From: Microplitis mediator
Taxonomy: Eukaryota; Arthropoda; Insecta; Hymenoptera; Braconidae
Length of the DNA stretch: 64,000 bases
Direction: 5' to 3'
NCBI RefSeq assembly: GCF_029852145.1
Contig: NC_079972.1
Location: 892,901-956,900, forward strand
A program made the translations under genes and the position numbers. Shown in pieces: positions 32,242 through 41,460 of the stretch (its first letter is position 1; each line of letters begins with the position of its first letter). The notes under the pieces were generated by a model. That model was not told where the DNA came from, did no database searches, and saw nothing but the letters and a program-made list of their open reading frames with translations.

Positions 32242-34294
32242 ATGCCTAGAGTAGCTTTGGTTTCTGTTACGGATGCTACGGATACTATTGAAAAGTTTAT
32301 TGATGAATTTAAGGATGGAACGTATCCTAAGTACAGTTCACATGTTTGGATACAGATGAGCGATGCATTAAATAATAAATGGTCAGCGGAAAGTGTTTAT
32401 ACTAATGTCACAAAAAATAGAAGAGATATAATGAGAATTGCATGTAGTAATGTGGGTATTCCATTTATTCCATTTGTCTCAAAAAACCAAATTAACCTTA
32501 CTGATACATCAGATGATTCGACTGATTCAGTAGATACTGACAGTGAAGATGAAACTTTAGAATTTGAAGCAGAAACAACTGGCTTGGATAAGTTTGAAGT
32601 CTGTATAACGCGTGAAGAGTGGAAAATGATACAACCATCAGACGTTATCTATAAGGATAATCGCAAGTATTCAATTTTGCGTCGAGGTGTTTGGACAGAT
32701 ATACTTGCTTTAGCTATATTTCGAGATACGGAACTTCCTTGTGCATTTAGCTTTAAAAATATGAAAATTTATGATTCACCTGAGAGTAAACATTACTTAC
32801 GCATCAAAGGATATTGTAAAAGTAAGAGTTGTAAAAATCCACTATTTTGTTATTTATATGAAAAGCCACTGGATGAAACTAACGTTGTTTTTACCATAAG
32901 AACTCATGAAACTTTTTATAATCAACACGATCAAGTAAAGCGTCAACTTAAAGGCCTTAAAAGACAACGCGTTGGAAAAGAAGTTTTCCATGAAGGTGCT
33001 ACAAATTGGTATAAACGTGAGGTTCGAGAAAACGTAAAATCCCGAGGTCGAATACCATCTCATATTCCTTCTAAAAAAATTTTAACACAAGCTAAAAAAG
33101 AATATACGGATGCTGAACTCAATGTGAAAGCTTCAGATGGAAAAGATTTAATAAAAGCAATTGAAGATATGAATCGTACTATGCCATTTCAAGGTTTCAT
33201 TCATGAAGTTAAACGAAAAAAATTATACATTTCATTTAGTACCCCAGCACAGTTGCATGCTTATAAAAAATATTGCAGGACAACAAAAAGTGTCTCATCT
33301 ATCTCTGTCGATGGTACTGGTAGTATCGCTAAGCCATTAGTTCATGAAGATGGAAGTTCATCTGGTCATATTTTTTTATATTCAATCACAATCAATTTTG
33401 ACAATGAAACTTTATCCGTTCATGATATGTTTACCGAAAGTCAAGAAACAGAAGTGATATGGTGGTGGTTAAAACAATGGTTGAAAAATGCCCCGAAACC
33501 TAAACAAGCTGTATGTGATTCTGCTCGAGCAGTAATGAATGGAATATCACTAGCATTTAATAATCAAACCGTAAAAACATACGTTGAGACTTGTTTTTTA
33601 TATGCTATTAATGACGATGAGTATTATCGTCGAGAACCAATACATACGTACCTTCGACTAGACGTAGCCCATTTTATGATAATGATTCGAAAATGGGATT
33701 GCTTCAAGTCCATGCGTCTAACATCGGTGCGTCAATTTTATATGTATTGTGTTGCACTGTTAATTGATTGTCAAACAATCGAACAATTCGAGAAGATTTT
33801 TCGATTGATGTGCATCGTTGGGCTGAATGAATTTCAAGATACGGTAATAAAAAAAAATGGCAGTTCTGTTTTAGATGCTCGGAAACAACTCGAAGAACTT
33901 ATAAAAAACCGCAATTTTGATATTAATTTTGATGATTGTGAAAATTCAACTAATATAAATAGCAAAAATGTAGAAGAAAAACAAAGAGAAAACGAAGAAA
34001 CTATTGAAAATAACTGTGGACCTGACACTAATTTCAATAAGACCAATAGTCGTGTAAGAAATTTTATACACAATCTACGAGATGATGCTTTGATCACACT
34101 CAGTGTTGGAGAAGAACCCAATTCATTTTTTTTTTGAGGATTTTATTGATCAGTTCATATTAAACGCGTACGAATTTCCTCTATGGACAGCCGTTTGTAT
34201 TCCTTATATAGCAGAGCATGCACTTACAACTTTTGTGGAAGGGCATTTTAATATCATTAAGCATATAGTACTGAGAAATTATTCATTACCATGA
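32242..34294 (+). CDS. MULE-superfamily transposase, N-terminal part of a probable polyprotein
   Basis: This is the transposase of the surrounding element. The start ATG follows an acceptor-like site. Residues about 15-75 look like a Myb/trihelix-type DNA-binding module (SSHVWIQMSDALNNKW, SVYTNVTKNRR). An acidic linker follows. At about 185-245 there is a Cys/His region (GYCKSKSC, later TFYNQHDQVKRQLKG), as often seen N-terminal to MULE catalytic domains. The RNase-H-like core shows Asp357 in SVDGTGSI, Asp426 in AVCDSARAVMNG and the DVAHF box (Asp474, His477). The frame stops at 34135-34137 after a T10 run, but the next frame continues to TGA at 34292 and includes TTFVEGHFNIIK, the likely catalytic Glu (codon 34238-34240). 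The shift is explained either by one extra T or by an intron at 34054-34138. Family placement is by motif only. Confidence 0.82.
34054..34138 (+). other. candidate 85-bp intron (or T10 frameshift) in the transposase
   Basis: CGT|GTAAGA at 34054 and a poly-T tract followed by GAG|GAT ending at 34138 are consistent splice sites. Removing the 85 bp keeps phase 0 and brings both frames together. The size is similar to the 74-bp intron at 36583-36656. The alternative is one surplus T in the run 34126-34135, which would keep about 30 extra codons that look plausibly coding. RNA reads would decide. Confidence 0.45.
34292..34294 (+). other. in-frame TGA between transposase and protease-like regions
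   Basis: The frame reads ...NYSLP, TGA, then RLDKLVKLILNYYIGN, which continues the transposase in style. The next codon is CGA. A CGA to TGA change is a C-to-T transition at a CpG, so a recent nonsense mutation is the simplest reading. Programmed read-through cannot be excluded. Confidence 0.6.
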
Positions 34295-36816
34295 CGATTA
34301 GATAAGCTTGTAAAACTTATTCTTAACTACTATATTGGTAATGCCGCCGTGTTTACATCGAATTTGAAAGTTTTTAATCAAAATGATGGCCCATATCCTA
34401 GTCCACAACCTAAAACACAAAAAATTATTGTAAACCGTAAAAATATTGACGCAGAACCACAAGTTGAAGAAGAAACATTCAGTTTTAACCCACTTGATAC
34501 AGAAGATGCTGGTTTTGATGATATTAAAACTATTGATACTTATGGTATAAAAAGTACTAGTAGTGATCAAATTGGGACTGCAGAAGATAAACCAAAAGCC
34601 CGTATTATAATAACTGATAGTTCACCAAAACAAAAAAAAATAGTAATAAGCTGTACAAAACTAAAGGATACTAATGAAAACACTCTAAAATCGAATGAAA
34701 ATCATAAGCCAACATTAGAATTAAGAAAACCACGTGGTAAATATTTTAAATCAAATTCACAGATCCAACAACGAAATGCTTTTACAACAAACGTACAAAA
34801 CTTGCCATTACTAAAAAATGGGAATTATATACGAAATCCTGTTAATATAAGAGGATCATATTACTTTGCTACTAACACCTGTGGATTTGATTCGATTATC
34901 CAGATTTTATCTTCTAGTGCAATGGATAATCCACAATACATGGCTTTTATTGACGAATCTAAAAATAAAGTATTAAAATTTGTGAAATTTTTCGTTGAAA
35001 ATGAGCTGTCTGCTACGACGTATAAAAATAGAATCGTACTTCTTGAAGACCTGTTCAGCCATAAAATTAAAGAAATGATCAAGTCAAATCAAATTGACTT
35101 ATATGATTGCGTGAGTACTATATATAAACAATGTTTTAATGATGTGCCAAGTGGATGGTTAACACATACCTGTCCAAACTGTCATATATACACTTCACCT
35201 ATAATAATATTACAAGTTAATCACGATATCATACGAAAAAATGGCTATCATGCCCTACAAGAAGGGTTAAATAATGAATGGACACAGAAGTTGTGTATAA
35301 AAACATGTTCTTCTTATTGTAACACCAGATTAAATATTTATAATACTCAAATTTTTATAGAGTTAGATGTCCGAGCCAATGTTGAAGCATCTCACAGTAT
35401 TCCTGGACGGTTGGTAGATTTTCCAATAAATCTTAACTTGAGTGATGATCAGTATCAATTATCTGGTGTTATAGCTATGTTACCAGGACATTTCATCTCA
35501 TACTGTCGACGTATTAATAATCGCTGGGATAAGTGTGATGGTCTTCAACAGAAAATAGAGTGTGTAAAATCTCACACATCGATAGAACCTCAAGCTGTTA
35601 TATATACCAAAATATTTTCAAAAAATAATCATAATCATGAGAATTCTACTCGAAATTATACCCTAACGAAAGAGCTTGTTAATCTTACCAATGATGAACC
35701 TGAATCACTTAAACATGATGTGGCTTCGAAACTACCAATAACAGACCCTCTTGATGACTCTGATACTAATTCAAGAGACAATTGGCGTAATAAAGAACTA
35801 AATAATAAGGTTTATTTTGACGGTTCATTTGACTCGATTGAAGAAAATAGTTTTGTCGAAAGCCAAATTATAGATAGCATTAAGAATAGTACATCCTTGG
35901 AATATCAATCAGTTTTGATGCTTCAAGGTGGAAATAGTATGTCTGGAATCATTATAGATAAAAAAATTTTTCATCTGTCAGATACGTATAATTTTGATTG
36001 CATAGTACACATCTTAAGTTGCAGTGCATTAGACATTCCGAGGTATATGAATTTTCTCAAAGATTCAAGCAATGAAACTTTTAAATTCATAATCGATTTT
36101 ATAAATTTGAAATCGTGTACAGAAATTTACACTAAGAGAGCTTTGTTATTAAAATCATTGTATTTTTCAAAAATTTCAACAAAATTTCTTAATAATGTTT
36201 TCACATATACAATAGATATACGAGAAACTATTTTCAACACATGGGAAACTTGCTTGACAGATCAAGCTAGCTTGCTTAACGTATATATATGTAAATCTTG
36301 TGGATGTTCGTCATTTTTTACACCAGTTCTGAAAGTTGATACCAAATTAATCATAAAAAATGGTTTCAAAGTACTTAATGAGGCAGTTAAATACTATAAA
36401 CATCTCAAAAAAGTAAAATGTCGTCAAGAAAATTGTTCTAAATTATGTTCCGTTACTGTGTATCCTAATTATCATTTATTTATTAATTTAGAGATAATTA
36501 ATCGATATCATAAAAATATGGAATGCAAAATTCGAGATATACCAAAAAAATTGACTTTTGGAGAAGAAGTACAGGAATACCGGTAAGCTGATTTCTCATG
36601 GTTTATTTTTCTACGTTGAATTCAATATTCAAGTTTTATTTAATTTGTTCTTCCAGATTAGCAGGAATTATAGCACAGAACAATAATCTTCCCGTCTCAT
36701 ATTGCTTAAGAATAAATGGTACTTGGGAATTATACAATGGTTACTCAAATATGATTGTAATTGTGGACTCTACTACAGTAATCGAACCTTTGGGTGCAAT
36801 ATACACAATAAGTTAA
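34295..36816 (+). CDS. tandem ubiquitin-specific-protease-like domains, C-terminal part of a probable polyprotein
   Basis: The frame continues that of the transposase past the TGA. Exons are 34295-36582 and 36657-36816, with a canonical 74-bp intron (CG|GTAAGC ... TTCCAG|A). A hydrophilic linker leads to domain 1 (about 34850-35615): Cys box FATNTCGFDSII (Cys codon 34880), Cys pairs CPNC and CIKTCSSYC, and His box LSGVIAMLPGHFISYCRR (His codon 35489) with WDKCDG (Asp codon 35537). This order is that of ubiquitin-specific proteases (peptidase C19). Domain 2 (about 35955-36813) aligns throughout but has Tyr, Leu and Asn at the three catalytic sites. No ATG occurs in frame before the catalytic Cys; the first is at about 34922. 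A separate product would therefore lack it. Protease assignment is by motif only; the substrate is unknown. Confidence 0.75.
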
Positions 36817-38243
36817 AAAAAAAGATGTCTCATGTAGTCAGTAAATATATAAATAGTTATAATGTAAACATTATTTATACAAATATTATGTATTAATATA
36901 TAAATAAAGTTTAATGCAATATATTGTTTCATTTACGTTTATATTTATTTATTGTGAGTTTTCAAATGTACAGTTTTATGATACACTCCTGTGCATTCTA
37001 CCGCAGTGTACTGTAACTTAACTTAGTGAATTAATCATTTTCATTTTATATACTTGTAGAAAAATAATTTAAATTGCATTAATACTCATTTTATTCAGCG
37101 CATCCACTGTGTTCATCGTCTACGATTCTGCATTGTTTATTATTTTTTTTCGACTGCTTTGACTAACATATATAAATCTCCATAGTAGGACCTCTCAATA
37201 CTTCTTTGACTAGCTATTGCTGTTCTGCTTTCCCTATCAAAAAAACCCATGTGGGTTTGTATAGGCACCAATATGAAACCACATAGGAAAGTATATGGAT
37301 TTATGTAGGAATCCACGGGAATTAATCTAGGGGTGTATGAATTTATATAAGAATCAATGGGTATCTGGATTCCCATATGGGAAACCCACATAGAAAACTG
37401 GATACCTGCATTTCCATATAAGAACTTGAGATAAGAACTTGGATATATGGATTTTTTGTGGGAAATTCATATAGGAGTTTGGGTTTCTATATAAGTGCCC
37501 TATCAAAAAAATCCATGTAGGATTACAAGGGAACCTATAGGGATCCATATAGGAAAGTATGGATTTATGTAATAATTCCATAAGAATTAATATATGAGTG
37601 TATGGATTTATGTAAGAATCTATGTAGGAAACGATGAGTACCTGGATTTCTACATGGGAAATTCATACAGGGAACTAGGTATCTGCACAACCCTGTTTAG
37701 AAAATGTCATAGGATCCAATAGATTCTCATAAATTCCCATAGAGATTTTATAAGAATGGATGAGTTCTATGAGAAGTGCTATAGTTAAGTATAGGGTCTT
37801 ATACATACAGCTATAAGAATCTATCGGATTTTTTAAGCAGGGAAGTAATTTCAATAGAATCGAGGGTATCTGGATGTCTATGTGTATCATCTATTGACAC
37901 GTGTATATGAATAAAAGGACAGATGAATATTCCTATAAGCTAAGCTGGACTACCGTAAGGATATCCTTTATATGGTTGTATTTATCTTAGGTAAAGATTT
38001 GAATAAAATGAACAAAGAATTTTTTTGTGTGAAGCCTACAAACAGAAATCATTAACGGTAATAATTAAACTTGTGTAAATTAATTATCAAAAAAAAAAAA
38101 AAATTTATAATACTGAGAAAAAAGTCTTACTGTAATTGTTAGTTTTTTAATTTTGTGCGCGTCATAAATTGCAGAACTCAAAAGTCATTTGACTTATAAT
38201 TCACTGTTTTAAAGATTTTTCTTATTGTAAATATATAAAAAAT
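36817..38243. repeat. non-coding 3' part of the transposon, with diverged tandem repeats
   Basis: AATAAA at 36903-36908 is a likely polyadenylation signal for the polyprotein. From 37236 a unit of about 265 bp beginning CTATCAAAAAAACCCATGTG recurs at 37500, diverged, and both copies are built from CCATATAGGAAA and GGATTTATGTAGGAAT motifs. A small element ending CCCTGTTTAGAAAATG / TTTTTTAAGCAGGG spans about 37691-37843. No host gene is visible. Confidence 0.6.
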
Positions 38244-38906
38244 AAATTAATGGACATAGAAATAATATGATAATTTGTAAGTAATTTCAATTACTCGGTT
38301 TGAATAAACTACTTTTCAAAAACGTAAATTGTAATTAACAGTAAAAAAATAAACGAAATAATAAATTTATTTGTAATAAAAATTTAATTAAAAATCTAGC
38401 ATGGCTATTATAAGGGTCTTCGACAGAAATAAATTTTTTTTTTTATGATAATGATAATCAATTTTTGGATTAAAAATAAATTTAAGAAATAATTATTTGT
38501 TTCGATTGATTAAAAACCCGATGTTCAAATTATTGCCAATTAATCTAAGGTATTGACAGGCAGCGCCACAATGTTGTTAGATGTATGAAATATAATATCC
38601 TTACAATTAGCATCGATTGTTTATAATAAAATTAGTCAATTAATACTACTGTATCAATAATTCAAATGAACCGGCAATCACCGACAAACGATTTTCTAAC
38701 AATTGGAATAAAAAAATTTGTAAAATATCGAAGTAGAGGGGGTAAATAAAAAAAAATATAGGCTAAATTTTATTTATTTTTTTATAAATAAACAATTACC
38801 TGACAAACAATTATAATAGACCAACATTGACCGACAAACGACCAACAAACAATTCCAATTAAAATAAATCGGATCGGTTTATAATGAGGGGCTAAGTAAG
38901 TGGAGC
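38244..38906. repeat. right terminal inverted repeat, 663 bp
   Basis: Inverse of 31353-32015, with the same length and only a few differences (for example ATGTATGAAATA here against TATTTCACACAT on the left). It is followed by the second TCTTTTTTAA at 38907-38916. Confidence 0.92.
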
Positions 38907-38916
38907 TCTTTTTTAA
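38907..38916. repeat. right 10-bp target site duplication TCTTTTTTAA
   Basis: Exact repeat of 31343-31352, directly after the last base of the right inverted repeat. Confidence 0.85.
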
Positions 38917-39110
38917 GTGTTATGTCCTGGGAGGTTACTAGGATCGGAGCAGACGCCACCTCCTGGACAGTGGGCAGTTCGTTGTCACGCGGGACCAATT
39001 TTGAATTTGAAAACAGTGATAAATTTATTGTTGACTACGATGGTGATGATTATTATTATTATTATTTAATGAAATAATAAAATTATGGATAAGGATAGAT
39101 GTAATGCCGA
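38917..39110. other. GC-richer island, unclassified
   Basis: TGTCCTGGGAGGTTACTAGG to about 39000 stands out as GC-rich and is open for about 45 codons from ATG at 38930, then runs into an ATT microsatellite (39050-39068). It could be an old exon or an LTR edge. No motif was recognised. Confidence 0.25.
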
Positions 39111-39290
39111 ATACTGATCTATACTCAAAATTTCTTTACTCAAGCACAAAGACGACATCTGTACTCAGTGACAACTATATTCAATGACAACTGTACTCCA
39201 CTAAATTTTTGTAAACATCTCATCTATATTATGTTTACTCAAAGTCCTCTATATTCAAAGACATCATTACTCAATATCCACAGATAAAAA
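39111..39290. repeat. degenerate minisatellite of TAYTCAAWGACA motifs
   Basis: Variants of CTATATTCAATGACAACTGT recur about eight times at 15-25 bp spacing, for example TGTACTCAGTGACAACTATA, ATTCAATGACAACTGTACTC and TATATTCAAAGACATCATTA. It is non-coding. Confidence 0.6.
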
Positions 39291-39659
39291 AGATTGTCGA
39301 TAATGAAGTAATTCATAGATAGGACTAGATAAGAAAAAATAATTTTTAAAATAAAAATGAAATGTTTTTATCATTTTTACGTCGAAAACGATTTTAAAAA
39401 AATTTTACAAGAGCGTTATTGTTAAGCTTTTGATTTAATTGTAATTAATTAGTTATTTATAATTTCTCATGATGTATTGGTCTGGAATAAATGAAAAAAA
39501 AAAATTATTAAAAGAAAAAACAATTTCATAGATAAAATGTTATTCATTAACTTAAAAATTTATTCAATATCAAGTAGGTAGTATTTAACATTAACTAGTG
39601 ATATTTCATAAAAACATCAAAAATTAATTGAGCTGAAATATCAAACTTACCCTGTTTGA
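39291..39659. other. AT-rich spacer
   Basis: No gene or clear repeat was seen. Confidence 0.4.
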
Positions 39660-39811
39660 AAATATTGATTGAAAAGAATTAAAAGTGATAAAATTCAAAT
39701 TCTTTTCAATAATTTCAATTGATTTCAATTTTTTTGTTTGTATATATACATATACAGTTTGCATGGAGTGACCGCTTCTCAATTCTTTTCATTCAATATT
39801 TTTAATCAGGG
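39660..39811. mobile_element. CCCTG-ended MITE, 152 bp
   Basis: CCCTGTTTGAAAATATTGAT pairs with the inverse of the right end (ATATTTTTAATCAGGG). TA flanks both sides (39658-39659 and 39812-39813). Inside, TTCAATTGATTTC-type motifs repeat. It belongs with the CCCTGATT group at 17721. Confidence 0.7.
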
Positions 39812-40350
39812 TATATAATCAACAACAAATAAAGCACTATAAACTCAATGATTGACGAATATTTAAATTGAAATCATATAAATGCAACCAAGTGTGAAAA
39901 ATTAATATTCAAATAAATAATTGTGACTATTAAATTATAAAATAATAGATTTATTTATTGTCGCTGCTTAATTAAGGAAAATTATAAAAAAATATATATG
40001 TGACAATAAAGAAGGACTTGACTTACGACAATAGATATAACAGTTGTTTAATTAATAATTTTGACAACATCATTGTACTATAGATTTAATAACTTTTCTT
40101 AATTCTTAAGGTTTTATTTGATATTTTTATGTTTTTCAAGTTATGATGATTACATTTTTCATTGGATAGTATAGATTTACTCGCACAGGTAACCTGGAAC
40201 CGTTTATGAGACTTATCAGTCTCAGGTTATAAATTAATTTGGTTTAGTATTTATTGTTAATTTTGACAATTTTTGATTTTTATGTATTAAATATATGAGA
40301 TGTAAAGGATTTATAAGAAAATACTTTGGAGATCAGTTTAAAACAATAGT
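39812..40350. other. spacer before the satellite, with a small hairpin
   Basis: There is no gene. TGAGACTTATCAGTCTCA at about 40209-40226 is a perfect hairpin, with outer pairing of GGTAACC and GGTTAT. The satellite starts without any visible junction motif. Confidence 0.4.
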
Positions 40351-41460
40351 TTTTAAAATAATATTCATGCCATAAAGTAGGCGATTCTCACGGGGTGACT
40401 CACAGAAATGTATTTTTTAGTCAATTTCGAATGGGGGAGACCTACAACTTTACCATCATTTTTGAAATCTTGGTACATTGGAATAAAATCGCGAAATCAC
40501 TATGGAAATTCAAGTTTCATGTGTTGTCGAGTTTAAAATAATATTCATGCCATATAGTAGGCGATTCTCACGGGGTGACTCACAGAAATGTATTTTTTAG
40601 TCAATTTCAAATGGGGGAGACCTACAACTTTACCATTATTTTTGAAATCTTGGTACATTGGAATAAAATCGCGAAATCACTATGGAAATTCAAGTTTCAT
40701 GTGTTGTCGAGTTTAAAATAACATTCATGCCATAAAGTAGGCGATTCTCACGGGGTGACTCACAGAAATGTATTTTTCAGTCAATTTCAAATGGAGGAGA
40801 CCTACAACTTTACCATTATTTTTGAAATCTTGGTACATTGGAATAAAATCGCGAAATCACTATGGAAATTCAAGTTTCATGTGTTGTCGAGTTTAAAATA
40901 ATATTCATGCCATAAAGTAGGCGATTCTCACGGGGTGACTCACAGATATGTATTTTTTAGTCAATTTCATATGGGGGAGACCTACAACTTTACCATTATT
41001 TTTGAAATCTTGGTACATTGGAATAAAATCGCGAAATCACTATGGAAATTCAAGTTTCATGTGTTGTCGAGTTTAAAATAATATTCATGCCATAAAGTAG
41101 GCGATTCTCACGGGGTGACTCACAGAAATGTATTTTTTAGTCAATTTCAAATGGGGGAGACCTACAACTTTACCATTATTTTTGAAATCTTGGTACATTG
41201 GAATAAAATCGCGAAATCACTATGGAAATTCAAAATTTATGTGTTGTCGAGTTTAAAATAATATTCATGCCATAAAGTAGGCGATTCTCACGGGGTGACT
41301 CACAGAAATGTATTTTTTAGTCAATTTCAAATGGGGGAGACCTACAAGTTTACCATTATTTTTGAAATCTTAGTACATTGGAATAAAATCGCGAAATCAC
41401 TATGGAAATTCAAGTTTCATGTGTTGTCGAGTTTAAAATAATATTCATGCCATAAAGTAG

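Larger units (their letters stand above)
31353..38906 (+). mobile_element. MULE-type DNA transposon with 663-bp inverted repeats and a protease-like cargo
   Basis: A 7,554-bp element with near-identical terminal inverted repeats of 663 bp (31353-32015 and 38244-38906), both ending GCTCCACTTACTTAG, and a perfect 10-bp target duplication. Between them lie a MULE-type transposase region (32242-34294), a region encoding tandem ubiquitin-protease-like domains (34295-36816) and about 1.4 kb of non-coding repeats. Very long inverted repeats together with a MULE transposase suggest the Foldback/NOF branch, but this placement is inferred. Few differences between the arms imply recent movement, although the coding region carries at least one nonsense codon. 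Confidence 0.9.

Noticed and set aside
34298..35082. Minus-strand frames of 73-95 codons across the transposon genes
   Set aside because: Antisense shadows of the transposase and protease-like coding sequence.
38917..39000. LTR retrotransposon end or coding exon
   Set aside because: No paired LTR, primer-binding site, polypurine tract or pol motif could be found in the window, and the 45-codon frame has no recognised motif; kept only as an unclassified island.
40381..40560. CENP-B box in the satellite unit
   Set aside because: The nearest stretch, ATTCTCACGGGGTGA, lacks the TTCG...A..CGGG spacing and residues required.
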